Below, one piece after another: positions 24,201 to 39,200 of a stretch of DNA of 64,000 nucleotides. Positions within the stretch are counted from its first letter, which is position 1. Each line of letters begins with the position of its first letter. The notes beneath the pieces were generated by a model. It saw only the letters and a list, made by a program, of their open reading frames with translations, did not search any database and was not told where the DNA came from. This stretch comes from Microglena sp. YARC (Eukaryota; Chlorophyta; Chlorophyceae; Chlamydomonadales; Chlamydomonadaceae): the NCBI GenBank assembly GCA_022414725.1, contig CM039464.1:25365110-25429109 (forward strand), written 5' to 3'. Position numbers and translations under genes: made by a program.

Positions 24201-27200
24201 CAGTACAGTGTGCATTTGGGATCACATCAATTTTCATGAGGTGTGTGATAGTAAGGAGAATCTCCTCTTTTCAATGTGTTGGTATCAATTTGACTCTAAT
24301 AATAGTGAACAGGTCGTGAGTACCATATTGACGCCTTCATTGGCGTTAGGAGACGTGTAGCGATTGGGACTCACAATATCAAGTTTTTGTCATGGAGGTT
24401 GTGGTTGAGGTAATCTGAACATCATTCCGAACTGGGCGACATTCAGAATCAAGATGATGATGTTCAAGTGTGCATTAAGACTCAAAAATGAAGCTGGGTG
24501 TCATGGAGGTTGTTGGTTAGTATAACACTTCACGACATTTCAGAAGTCAGATGATATTTCGTGTCATTAAGACTCACCAAATCAAGTTGTCATGGAGGTT
24601 GTGGGGTAGTAATAACACATTCACGACATTCCAAATCAAGTGATCATTTCAAGTGTTGCATTAAGACTCACCAAATCAAGTTGTCGAGGAGGGTTGTGGT
24701 TAGTAAATAATACACATTCACTTCAGTATAGCGACATTCCAGAATCAAGATGATATTTCAAGTGTGCATTAGACGACTCACCAAATCAAGGTTGTCATGG
24801 AGGTTGTGTTAGTTGACTTAATAACAATGTCTACGTTTGGTCATTCAATGCAGAATGATCATTTACCAGAGTGTGCATTTCAGGTACTCCACCAAATCAA
24901 GTTGATCATATTCAGTAGGTAATAACCATTCCCGCTCAGAATAAAAGACATTGGTCAAGTGTGCACTTGGGGACTGGACACCAAATCAATGTTTTCGGTG
25001 GTTTTATATATAGTAACACATTCACGCAACAGATGCATATATTCAATCCACTCCCCTCAAGTGTGGCTTGGGACTCACCAGAATCAAAAGTTCAATGGGT
25101 AAGGGTAATTAGTAACAAACATTCACACGGCCAGCATTCAGATTGATACTTGTGTGCATTGGGGCTCACCAAATCAAGTTTTGGGTGGGGTTGTAATTAG
25201 TAAAAACATTCACACATTATCATTAGATTCAAAGTGTGCTGGTGACCACCGATTGGAGATAGTGAACTCGAAAAAACACAATCACCACAACATCACCAAC
25301 ATTCATCATTAAGTGAGCAGTACAAGTGTGCATTGGGACTCACCAAATCAATTTTTCATGGGGGTTGTGATTAGTAACTCCGTACTCCCTCCGCTTTCAT
25401 GTGTATGTTCAAACTAATAACAGTTCATGATACTCATATTGACGCTCATTCGTAAGAGGAGTGGGTTGCAATTGGGACTCACCAAATCAAGTTGTATCTC
25501 AGTCAGAGGTTGTGGGTTAGTAATTACACATTCAAGAATTCAGCATCAGTTTCAAGTTAGCATTAAACTCGACAAATCAAGTTGTCATGGATGGTGTGTT
25601 AGTAATAACACATTCACGACATCAGAATCATGATCAGATATTTCATTAAAGTGTGCATTAAGACTCACCAATCAAGTTGTCAAAGTAGTGGTTAGTACCA
25701 ATCAGAATCAGATGATCATTTCAAGTGTGCATTAAGACTCACCAAATCAAGTTGTCAAGTGGGAGGTTGTGGTTAGACATTGCAGAATCAGATGCATCAT
25801 TTCAAGTGTGCATTGGGACTCACCAAATCAAGTTTTCAGGTAGGTTACGACAACTAATATCACAGACAATTCATCATTTGATGATCACTACAGTGTGATT
25901 GGGACTGCACCAAATCATTTTTTTCATGGGGGTTGTAATTAGTAACAAACACATTACAACATTCATCATTAGATGATCAGTACAAGTGTGCATTGGGACT
26001 CACCAAAATCAAGTTTTTCAGGTGGGTTGTAAGTAAGTAACACATTCACAACATTCATCATTAGATGAGCAGTAAGTGTGCATTGGGACTCACCAAATCA
26101 ATTTTCATGGGGGTTGTGATTAGTAACAAGCTCCCTCTTTTCATGTGTTGGTATGCAAACTAATAACAGTCATGATACATATCATAGTGACGCTCATCGT
26201 AGAGAGTGTATAAAGACTCACCAATAAACACTCAACATCAGTCGTTCATTTTGTGCATTAACATCAAGTGAATCAGAGGTGTTAAGGGGACTACCAAAAT
26301 CATGGAGAGGTTGGTGCAAGTTAGTAGATAACACATTCACGACATTCAGAATCAGATGATCATTTCAAGTGTGCATCATGGAGGTTGTGGGTTAGTAATA
26401 CACTCACGAAATCAAATCAGAGTTGTCATGTCCAAGGCATAAGGCTTTGGTGTAGGTTAGTAATAACACATTCACGACATTCAGAAAATCAGATGATCAT
26501 TTCAAGTGTGCATTAAGACTCACCAAATCAAGTTGTCATGGAGGTTGTGTTAGTAATAACACATTCACGACATTCAGAATCAGATGATCATTTTCAAGTG
26601 TGCATTGGGGACTCACCAAATCAAGTTTTCAGGTAGGTTGTAATTAGTAACAACACATTCACAACATTCATCATTAGATGATCAGTACAAGTGTGCATTG
26701 GGACTCACCAAATCAATTTTCATGGGGGTTGTAATTAGTAACAACACATTCCAACATTCCATTAGATGATCCAGTACAGAGTTGTGCATTGGGACTCACC
26801 AAATCAAGTGGTTTTCAGGTGGGTTGTAACTTAGTAACAACACATTCACAAACATTCAGTCATTAGATGAGCAGTACAAGTGTGCATTGGGACATCACCA
26901 AATCAATTTTCATGAAGGTTGTGATTAGTAAAACTCCCCTCTTTTCATGTGTTGGTATCAAAACTAATAACAGTCATGATACTCAATATTGAGCGCTCAT
27001 CGTAGAGAGTGTGCATTGGGACTCACCAAATAAGTTTTCATGGAGGTTGTGGTTAGTAATTACACATTCAACGACATTCAGAATCAGATGATCATTTCAA
27101 GTGTGCATTAAGACTCACCAAATCAAGTTGTCATGGAGGTTGTGGTTTAGTAATAACACATTCACGACATTCAGAATCAGATGATCATCTTCAATGTGTG

Positions 27201-30200
27201 CATTAAGACTCACCAAATCAAGTTGTCATGGAGGTTGTGGTTAGTAAATTACACATTCACGACATTCAGAATCAGATGATCATTTCAAAAGTGTGCATTA
27301 AGACTCACCAAATCAAGTTGTCATGGAGGTTGTGGTTAGTAATAACACATTCACGACATTCAGAATCAGATGATCATTTCAAGTGTGCATTAAGACTCAC
27401 CAAATCAGTTGTCATGGAGGTAGTGGTTAGTAATAACACATTCACGACATTCAGAATCAGATGATCATTTCAAGTGTGCATTAAGACTCACCAAATCAAG
27501 TTGTCATGGAGGTTGTGGTTAGTAATAACACATTCACGACATTCAGAATCAGATGATCATTTCAAGTGTGCATTGGGACTTCACCAAATCAAGTTTTCAG
27601 GTAGGTTGTAATTAGTAACTACACATTCACAACATTCATCATTAGATGATCACTACATGTGTGCATTGGACTCACCAAATCAATTTTCATGGGGGTTGTA
27701 ATTAGTAACAACACATTCACAACATTCATCATTAGATGATCAGTACAAGTGTGCATTGGGACTCACCAAATCAAGGTTTTCAGGTGGGTTGTAATTAGTA
27801 ACAACACATTCACAACATTCATCATTAGATGATCAGTACAAGTGTGCATTGGGACTCACCGAATCAATTTTCATGGGGGTTGTGATTAGTAACAACTCCC
27901 TCTTTTCATGTGTTGGTTATCAAACTAATAACAGTCATGATACTCATATTGACGCTCATCGTAGAGAGTGTGCATTGGGACTCACCAAATCAAGTTGTCA
28001 TGGAGGTTGTGGTTAGTAATTACACATTCAACGACATTCAGAATCAGATGATCATTTCAAGTGTGCATTAAGACTCACCAAATCAAGTTGTCATGGAGGT
28101 TGTGGTTAGTAATAACACATTCACGACATTCAGAATCAGATGATCATTTCAAGTGTGCATTAAGACTCACCAAATCAAGTTGTCATGGAGGTTGTGGTTT
28201 AGTAATTACACATTCACGACATTCAGAATCAAGATGATCATTTCAAGTGTGCATTAAGACTCACCAAATCAAGTTGTCATGGAGGTTGTGGTTAGTAATA
28301 ACACATTCACGACATTCAGAATCAGATGATCATTTCAAGTGTGCATTGGGACTCACCAAATCAAGTTTTCAGGTAGGTTGTAATTAGTAACAACACATTC
28401 ACAACATTCATCATTTGATGATCACTAACAAGTGTGCATTGGGACTCACCAAATCAATTTTCATGGGGGTTGTAATTAGTAACAACACATTCACAACATT
28501 CATCATTAGATGATCAGTACAAGTGTGCATTGGGACTCACCAAATCAAGTTTTCAGGTGGGTTGTAATTAGTAACAACACATTCACAACATTCATCATTA
28601 GATGAGCAGTATAAGTGTGCATTGGGACTCACCAAATCAATTTTCATGGGGGTTGTGATTAGTAACAACTCCCTCTTTTCATGTGTTGGTATCAAACTAA
28701 TAACAGTCATGATACTCATATTGACGCTCATCGTAGAGAGTGTGCATTAAGACTCACCAAATCAAGTTGTCATGGAGGTTGTGGTTAGTAATTACACATT
28801 CACGACATTCAGAATCAGATGTTCATTTCAAGTGTGCATTAAGACTCACCAAATCAAGTTGTCATGGAGGTTGTGGTTAGTAATAACACATTCACGACAT
28901 TCAGAATCAGATGATCATTTCAAGTGTGCATTGGGACTCACCAAATCAAGTTGTCATGGAGGTTGTGGTTAGTAATAACACATTCACGACATTCAGAATC
29001 AGATGATCATTTTCAAGTGTGCATTAAGACTCACCAAATCAAGTTGTCATGGAGGTTGTGGTTAGTAATAACACATTCACGACATTCAGAATCAGATGAT
29101 CATTTCAAGTGTGCATTAAGACTCACCAAATCAAGTTGTCATGGAGGTTGTGGTTAGTAATAACACATTCACGACATTCAGAATCAGATGATCATTTCAA
29201 GTGTGCATTGGGACTCACCAAATCAAGTTTTCAGGTAGGTTGTAATTAGTAACAACACATTCACAACATTCATCATTAGATGATCAGTACAAGTGTGCAT
29301 TGGGACTCACCAAATCAATTTTCATGGGGGTTGTAATTAGTAACAACACATTCACAACATTCATCATTAGATGATCAGTACAAGTGTGCATTGGGACTCA
29401 CCAAATCAAGTTTTCAGGTGGGTTGTAATTAGTAACAACACATTCACAACATTCATCATTAGATGAGCAGTACAAGTGTGCATTGGGACTCACCAAATCA
29501 ATTTTTCATGAAGGTTGTGATTAGTAACAACTCCCTCTTTTCATGTGTTGGTATCAAACTAATAACAGTCATGATACTCATATTGACGCTCATCGTAGAG
29601 AGTGTGCATTGGGACTCACCAAATCAAGTTTTCATGGAGGTTGTGGTTAGTAATTACACATTCACGACATTCAGAATCAGATGATCATTTCAAGTGTGCA
29701 TTAAGACTCACCAAATCAAGTTGTCATGGAGGTTGTGGTTAGTAATAACACATTCACGACATTCAGAATCAGATGATCATTTCAAGTGTGCATTAAGACT
29801 CACCAAATCAAGTTGTCATGGAGGTTGTGGTTAGTAATTACACATTCACGACATTCAGAATCAGATGATCATTTCAAGTGTGCATTAAGACTCACCAAAT
29901 CAAGTTGTCATGGAGGTTGTGGTTAGTAATAACACATTCACGACATTCAGAATCAGATGATCATTTCAAGTGTGCATTAAGACTCACCAAATCAAGTTGT
30001 CATGGAGGTAGTGGTTAGTAATAACACATTCACGACATTCAGAATCAGATGATCATTTCAAGTGTGCATTAAGACTCACCAAATCAAGTTGTCATGGAGG
30101 TTGTGGTTAGTAATAACACATTCACGACATTCAGAATCAGATGATCATTTCAAGTGTGCATTGGGACTCACCAAATCAAGTTTTCAGGTAGGTTGTAATT

Positions 30201-33200
30201 AGTAACTACACATTCACAACATTCATCATTAGATGATCACTACATGTGTGCATTGGGACTCACCAAATCAATTTTCATGGGGGTTGTAATTAGTAACAAC
30301 ACATTCACAACATTCATCATTAGATGATCAGTACAAGTGTGCATTGGGACTCACCAAATCAAGTTTTCAGGTGGGTTGTAATTAGTAACAACACATTCAC
30401 AACATTCATCATTAGATGATCAGTACAAGTGTGCATTGGGACTCACCGAATCAATTTTCATGGGGGGTTGTGATTAGTAACAACTCCCTCTTTTCATGTG
30501 TTGGTATCAAACTAATAACAGTCATGATACTCATATTGACGCTCATCGTAGAGAGTGTGCATTGGGACTCACCAAATCAAGTTGTCATGGAGGTTGTGGT
30601 TAGTAATTACACATTCACGACATTCAGAATCAGATGATCATTTCAAGTGTGCATTAAGACTCACCAAATCAAGTTGTCATGGAGGTTGTGGTTAGTAATA
30701 ACACATTCACGACATTCAGAATCAGATGATCATTTCAAGTGTGCATTAAGACTCACCAAATCAAGTTGTCATGGAGGTTGTGGTTAGTAATTACACATTC
30801 ACGACATTCAGAATCAGATGATCATTTCAAGTGTGCATTAAGACTCACCAAATCAAGTTGTCAATGGAGGTTGTGGTTAGTAATAACACATTCACGACAT
30901 TCAGAATCAGATGATCATTTCAAGTGTGCATTGGGACTCACCAAATCAAGTTTTCAGGTAGGTTGTAATTAGTAACAACACATTCACAACATTCATCATT
31001 AGATGATCACTACATGTGTGCATTGGGACTCACCAAATCAATTTTCATGGGGGTTGTAATTAGTAACAACACATTCACAACATTCATCATTAGATGATCA
31101 GTACAAGTGTGCATGGGACTCACCAAATCAAGTTTTCAGGTGGGTTGTAATTAGTAACAACACATTCACAACATTCATCATTAGATGAGCAGTACAAGTG
31201 TGCATTGGGACTCACCGAATCAATTTTCATGGGGGTTGTGATTAGTAAACAACTCCCTCTTTTTCATGTGTTGGTATCAAACTAATAACAGTCATGATAC
31301 TCATATTGACGCTCATCGTAGAGAGTGTGCATTGGGACTCACCAAATCAAGTTGTCATGGAGGTTGTGGTTAGTAATTACACATTCACGACATTCAGAAT
31401 CAGATGATCATTTCAAGTGTGCATTAAGACTCACCAAATCAAGTTGTCATGGAGGTTGTGGTTAGTAATAACACATTCACGACATTCAGAATCAGATGAT
31501 CATTTCAAGTGTGCATTAAGACTCACCAAATCAAGTTGTCATGGAGGTTGTGGTTAGTAATAACACATTCACGACATTCAGAATCAGATGATCATTTCAA
31601 AGTGTGCATTAAGACTCACCAAATCAAGTTGTCATGGAGGTTGTGGTTAGTAATAACACATTCACGACATTCAGAATCAGATGATCATTTCAAGTGTGCA
31701 TTGGGACTCACCAAATCAAGTTTTCAGGTAGGTTGTAATTAGTAACAACACATTCACAACATTCATCATTAGATGATCAGTACAAGTGTGCATTGGGACT
31801 CACCAAATCAATTTTCATGGGGGTTGTAATTAGTAACAACACATTCACAACATTCATCATTAGATGATCAGTACAAGTGTGCATTGGGACTCACCAAATC
31901 AAGTTTTCAGGTGGGTTGTAATTAGTAACAACACATTCACAACATTCATCATTAGATGAGCAGTACAAGTGTGCATTGGGACTCACCAAATCAATTTTCA
32001 TGGGGGTTGTGATTAGTAACAACTCCCTCTTTTCATGTGTTGGTATCGAACTAATAACAGTCATGATACTCATATTGACGCTCATCGTAGAGAGTGTGCA
32101 TTGGGACTCACCAAATCAAGTTGTCATGGAGGTTGTGGTTAGTAATTACACATTCACGACATTCAGAATCAGATGATCATTTCAAGTGTGCATTAAGACT
32201 CACCAAATCAAGTTGTCATGGACGTTGTGGTTAGTAATAACACATTCACGACATTCAGAATCAGATGATCATTTCAAGTGTGCATTAAGACTTACCAAAT
32301 GAAGTTGTCATGGAGGTTGTGGTTAGTAATAACACATTCACGACATTCAGAATCAGATGATCATTTCAAGTGTGCATTGGGACTCACCAAATCAAGTTTT
32401 CAGGTGGGTTGTAATTAGTAACAACACATTCACAACATTCATCATTAGATGATCAGTACAAGTGTGCATTGGGACTCACCAAATCAATTTTCATGGGGTT
32501 GTATTAGTAACAACACATTCACAACATTCATCATTAGATGATCAGTACAAGTGTGCATTGGGACTCACCAAATCAATTTTCATGGGGGTTGTAATTAGTA
32601 ACAACACATTCACAACATTCATCATTAGATGATCAGTACAAGTGTGCATTGGGACTCACCAAATCAATTTTCATGGGGGTTGTAATTAGTAACAACACAT
32701 TCACAACATTCATCATTAGATGATCAGTACAAGTGTGCATTGGGACTCACCAAATCAATTTTCATGGGGGTTGTAATTAGTAACAACACATTCACAACAT
32801 TCATCATTAGATGATCAGTACAAGTGTGCATTGGGACTCACCAAAATCAATTTTCATGGGGGTTGTAATTAGTAAACAACACATTCACAACATTCATCAT
32901 TAGATGATCAGTACAAGTGTGCATTGGGACTCACCAAATCAATTTTCATGGGGGTTGTAATTAGTAACAACACATTCACAACATTCATCATTAGATGATC
33001 AGTACAAGTGTGCATTGGGACTCACCAAATCAATTTTCATGGGGGTTGTAATTAGTAACAACACATTCACAACATTCATCATTAGATGATCAGTACAAGT
33101 GTGCATTGGGACTCACCAAATCAAGTTTTCAGGTGGGTTGTAATTAGTAACAACACATTCACAACATTCATCATTAGATGATCAGTACAAGTGTGCATTG

Positions 33201-36200
33201 GGACTCACCAAATCAATTTTCATGGGGGTTGTGATTAGTAACAACTCCCTCTTTTCATGTGTTGGTATCAAACTAATAACAGTCATGATACTCATATTGA
33301 CGCTCATCGTAGAGAGTGTGCATTGGGACTCACCAAATCAAGTTGTCATGGAGGTTGTGGTTAGTAATTACACATTCACGACATTCAGAATCAGATGTTC
33401 ATTTCAAGTGTGCATTAAGACTCACCAAATCAAGTTGTCATGGAGGTTGTGGTTAGTAATAACACATTCACGACATTCAGAATCAGATGATCATTTCAAG
33501 TGTGCATTGGGACTCACCAACTCAAGTTTTCAGGTAGGTTGTAATTAGTAACAACACATTCACAACATTCATCATTAGATGAGCAGTACAAGTGTGCATT
33601 GGGACTCACCAAATCAATTTTCATGGGGGTTGTAATTAGTAACAACACATTCACAACATTCATCATTAGATGATCAGTACAAGTGTGCATTGGGACTCAC
33701 CAAATCAAGTTTTCATGGGGGTTGTAATTAGTAACAACACATTCACAACATTCATCATTAGATGAGCAGTACAAGTGTGCATTGGGACTCACCAAATCAA
33801 TTTTCATGGGGGTTTTGATTAGTAACAACTCCCTCTTTTCATGTGTTGGTATCAAACTAATAACAGTCATGATACTCATATTGACGCTCATCGTAGAGAG
33901 TGTGCATTGGGACTCACCAAATCAAGTTGTCATGGAGGTTGTGGTTAGTAATTACACATTCACGACATTCAGAATCAGATGATCATTTCAAGTGTGCATT
34001 AAGACTCACCAAATCAAGTTGTCATGGAGGATGTGGTTAGTAATTACACATTCACGACATTCAGAATCAGATGATCATTTCAAGTGTGCATTAAGACTCA
34101 CCAAATCAAGTTGTCATGGAGGTTGTGGTTAGTAATAACACATTCACAACATTCAGAATCAGATGATCATTTCAAGTGTGCATTAAGACTCACCAAATCA
34201 AGTTGTCATGGAGGTTGTGGTTAGTAATAACACATTCACGACATTCAGAATCAGATGATCATTTCAAGTGTGCATTAAGACTTACCAATCAAGTTGTCAT
34301 GGACGTTGTGGTTAGTAATAACACATTCACGACATTCAGAATCAGATGATCATTTCAAGTGTGCATTAAGACTTACCAAATGAAGTTGTCATGGAGGTTG
34401 TGGTTAGTAATAACACATTCACGACATTCAGAATCAGATGATCATTTCAAGTGTGCATTGGGACTCACCAAATCAAGTTTTCAGGTGGGTTGTAATTAGT
34501 AACAACACATTCACAACATTTCATCATTAGATGATCAGTACAAGTGTGCATTGGGACTCACCAAATCAATTTTCATGGGGGTTGTAATTAGTAACAACAC
34601 ATTCACAACATTCATCATTAGATGATCAGTACAAGTGTGCATTGGGACTCACCAAATCAATTTTCATGGGGGTTGTAATTAGTAACAACACATTCACAAC
34701 ATTCATCATTAGATGATCAGTACAAGTGTGCATTGGGACTCACCAAATCAATTTTCATGGGGGTTGTAATTAGTAACAACACATTCACAACATTTCATCA
34801 TTAGATGAGCAGTACAAGTGTGCATTGGGACTCACCAAATCAATTTTTCATGGGGGTTGTAATTAGTAACAACACATTCACAACATTCATCATTAGATGA
34901 GCAGTACAAGTGTGCATTGGGACTCACCAAATCAATTTTCATGGGGGTTGTAATTAGTAACAACACATTCACAACATTCATCATTAGATGATCAGTACAA
35001 GTGTGCATTGGGACTCACCAAATCAAGTTTTCATGGGGGTTGTAATTAGTAACAACACATTCACAACATTCATCATTAGATGAGCAGTACAAGTGTGCAT
35101 TGGGACTCACCAAATCAATTTTCATGGGGGTTGTGATTAGTAACAACTCCCTCTTTTCATGTGTTGGTATCGAACTAATAACAGTCATGATACTCATATT
35201 GACGCTCATCGTAGAGAGTGTGCATTGGGACTCACCAAATCAAGTTGTCATGGAGGTTGTGGTTAGTAATTACACATTCACGACATTCAGAATCAGATGA
35301 TCATTTCAAGTGTGCATTAAGACTCACCAAATCAAGTTGTCATGGAGGATGTGGTTAGTAATTACACATTCACGACATTCAGAATCAGATGATCATTTCA
35401 AGTGTGCATTAAGACTCACCAAATCAAGTTGTCATGGAGGTTGTGGTTAGTAATAACACATTCACAACATTCAGAATCAGATGATCATTTCAAGTGTGCA
35501 TTAAGACTCACCAAATCAAGTTGTCATGGAGGTTGTGGTTAGTAATAACACATTCACGACATTCAGAATCAGATGATCATTTCAAGTGTGCATTAAGACT
35601 TACCAAATCAAGTTGTCATGGACGTTGTGGTTAGTAATAACACATTCACGACATTCAGAATCAGATGATCATTTCAAGTGTGCATTAAGACTTACCAAAT
35701 GAAGTTGTCATGGAGGTTGTGGTTAGTAATAACACATTCACGACATTCAGAATCAGATGATCATTTCAAGTGTGCATTGGGACTCACCAAATCAAGTTTT
35801 CAGGTGGGTTGTAATTAGTAACAACACATTCACAACATTCATCATTAGATGATCAGTACAAGTGTGCATTGGGACTCACCAAATCAATTTTCATGGGGGT
35901 TGTAATTAGTAACAACACATTCACAACATTCATCATTAGATGATCAGTACAAGTGTGCATTGGGACTCACCAAATCAATTATCATGGGGGTTGTAATTAG
36001 TAACAACACATTCACAACATTCATCATTAGATGATCAGTACAAGTGTGCATTGGGACTCACCAAATCAATTTTCATGGGGGTTGTAATTAGTAACAACAC
36101 ATTCACAACATTCATCATTAGATGAGCAGTACAAGTGTGCATTGGGACTCACCAAATCAATTTTCATGGGGGTTGTAATTAGTAACAACACATTCACAAC

Positions 36201-39200
36201 ATTCATCATTAGATGATCAGTACAAGTGTGCATTGGGACTCACCAAATCAATTTTCATGGGGGTTGTAATTAGTAACAACACATTCACAACATTCATCAT
36301 TAGATGATCAGTACAAGTGTGCATTGGGACTCACCAAATCAATTTTCATGGGGGTTGTAATTAGTAACAACACATTCACAACATTCATCATTAGATGATC
36401 AGTACAAGTGTGCATTGGGACTCACCAAATCAATTTTCATGGGGGTTGTAATTAGTAACAACACATTCACAACATTCATCATTAGATGATCAGTACAAGT
36501 GTGCATTGGGACTCACCAATCAATTTTCATGGGGGTTGTAATTAGTAACAACACATTCACAACATTCATCATTAGATGATCAGTACAAGTGTGCATTGGG
36601 ACTCACCAAATCAAGTTTTCAGGTGGGTTGTAATTAGTAACAACACATTCACAACATTCATCATTAGATGATCAGTACAAGTGTGCATTGGGACTCACCG
36701 AATCAATTTTTCATGGGGGGTTGTGATTAGTAACAACTCCCTCTTTTCATGTGTTGGTATCAAACTAATAACAGTCATGATACTCATATTGACGCTCATC
36801 GTAGAGAGTGTGCATTGGGACTCACCAAATCAAGTTGTCATGGAGGTTGTGGTTAGTAATTACACATTCACGACATTCAGAATCAGATGTTCATTTCAAG
36901 TGTGCATTAAGACTCACCAAATCAAGTTGTCATGGAGGTTGTGGTTAGTAATAACACATTCACGACATTCAGAATCAGATGATCATTTCAAGTGTGCATT
37001 GGGACTCACCAAATCAAGTTTTCAGGTAGGTTGTAATTAGTAACAACACATTCACAACATTCATCATTAGATGATCAGTACAAGTGTGCATTGGGACTCA
37101 CCAAATCAATTTTCATGGGGGTTGGAATTAGTAACAACACATTCACAACATTCATCATTAGATGATCAGTACAAGTGTGCATTGGGACTCACCAAATCAA
37201 GTTTTCATGGGGGTTGTAATTAGTAACAACACATTCACAACATTCATCATTAGATGAGCAGTACAAGTGTGCATTGGGACTCACCAAATCAATTTTCATG
37301 GGGGTTGTGATTAGTAACAACACATTCACAACATTCATCATTAGATGATCAGTACAAGTGTGCATTGGGACTCACCAAATCAATTTTCGTAGGGGTTGTA
37401 ATTAGTAACAACTCCCTCTTTCCAAGTGTTGGTATCAAACTAATAACAGTCATGATACTCATATTGACGCTCATCGTAGAGAGTGTGCAGTGGGACTCAC
37501 CAAATCAAGTTTTCGTGGGGGTTGTAATTAGTAACAACTCCCTCTTTCCAAGTGTTGGTATCAAACTAATAACAGTCATGATACTCATATTGACGCTCAT
37601 CGTAGAGAGTGTGCATTGGGACTCACCAAATCAAGTTTTCATGGAAGTTGTGGTTAGTAATAACACATTCACGACATTCAGAATCAGATGATCATTTCAA
37701 GTGTGCATTGGGTCTCACCAAATCATGTTGTCACAAGGGTTGCAGTTAGTTGCAACACATTCACAACATTCAGAATCAGATGATCATTTCAAGTGTGCAT
37801 TGGGACTCACCAAATCAAGTTTTCATGTGGGTTGTAATTAGTAACAACACCCTCTTTCCAAGTGTTCTCGTCAGCCCACCACCGCTGCACTCGTCGCATG
37901 ATGGTGTGCTCCCCCTTGCTTCCCATCGCAGCCTCGGGATTGTTGTCGGTGGATTTTTGAGCTTGCTCCTCCACGACCACTGCCGATGCGGTCGAGCTCT
38001 GGAGCAGGGGTGATACATATCAAATGTGTGAGAGTGTACATGTGTGTGTGTGCTTGGGTGTCTGTGTGCTTGCGAGTGTGTGTGAGTGTAAGTTTGTGTG
38101 CTGGGGTGTCTGTGTGCTTGCGAGTGTGTGTGAGTGTACGTTTGTGTGCTGGGGTGTCTGTGTTTGCATGCTTGTGAGTGTGTGTGAGTGTACGTGTGTA
38201 AGCTGGGGTGTCTGTGTTTGTGTGCTTGCGTGTGTGTGTGCGTGTGCGCCCACCACCGCTGCACTCGTCGCTGTATGCTCCCCCTTGCTTCCCATCGCAG
38301 CCTCGGGATTGTTGTCGTTGGATTGTTGAGCTTGCTCCTCCACAGCCACTGCCGATGCGGTAGAGCTCTGGAGCAGGGGTGATACATATCAAATGTGTGT
38401 GAGTGTCTGTGTGAGTGTACGTGTCTGTGCGAGAGAGTGTGAGTGTGTGTGTCCAAGTGTGTGTGTCCAATCACGAAGTAGGGATTGTTGTCGTTGGATT
38501 GTTGATCTTGCTCCTTGACAACCACTGCCGTAGTGGCAGAGCTCATGAGCAGGGGTGATACATATCAGATGTACTTGTGAACATGTGTGTGCAGAGAGTT
38601 TGAGTGTGTGTGTCCATATTTGTGTGTCCAATGACAAAGTAGAGATTATTGTTGGTGGATTGTTGAGCTTGCTCCTCGACAACCACTCCCTCCCTCTCCC
38701 CCTTATGCCCCTGACCTGCCCTCACCTTACATCCCGCCCGCTGCTTCTTGCCCCCCCCGTGGGTGTACTGGCAGGGCCTTGCTTCCCCCCCCCCCCCCCC
38801 CCCCCCCCCCTCTCACTCACCCGATTACCCTCCCCCCCCTCCCCCTTAGGCCCCTGTGTTGCCCCCACCTTACGACCCGCCCGCTGCTTCTTGCCCCCTC
38901 CCTCACTCCCCCTGAGGCCCCCCTATTGCCCTCACCTTACAACCCGCCCGCTGCCTCTTGCCCCCCCCCCCCCCCCCCCCCCTAGGTGTGCTGGCAGGCA
39001 TGGCTGCACCCCCTCCCCCCCCCACCCCTCCCCCTTCGGCCCCCTGTGTTGCCCCCACCTTACGACCCGCCCGCTGTTTCTTGCCCCCTCCTCACTCCCC
39101 TGAGGCCCCCCTCTTGCCCTCACCTTACAACCCGCCCGCTGCCTCTTGCCCCCCCCCCCCCCCCCCCCCCCCTAGGTGTGCTGGCAGGCATGGCTGCACC

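Larger units (their letters stand above)
10311..37810 (-). repeat. 27.5-kb 91-bp satellite: donor-side junction array of EMSY-like exon 4
   Basis: Two main 91-bp monomer types and a 125-bp variant (with CTCATCGTAGAG) alternate in a loose higher-order pattern, with the 125-bp form recurring every 0.6-1.5 kb. On the minus strand units read GTTACTAATTACAACCC, CATGAAAACTTGATTTG, then GTGAGTCCCAATG. That is the last roughly 40 nt of exon 4 (VTNYNPHENLI) with its donor. Length division gives roughly 280 units. About 26-37.8 kb is clean; 11.4-26 kb is very noisy. A 1000-N gap interrupts it. Confidence 0.88.

Noticed and set aside
10311..37810. CRISPR-like or centromeric satellite
   Set aside because: There are no unique spacers between repeats and the genome is eukaryotic. 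The monomers contain the exon 4 border of the surrounding gene, so an ordinary centromere satellite is unlikely.
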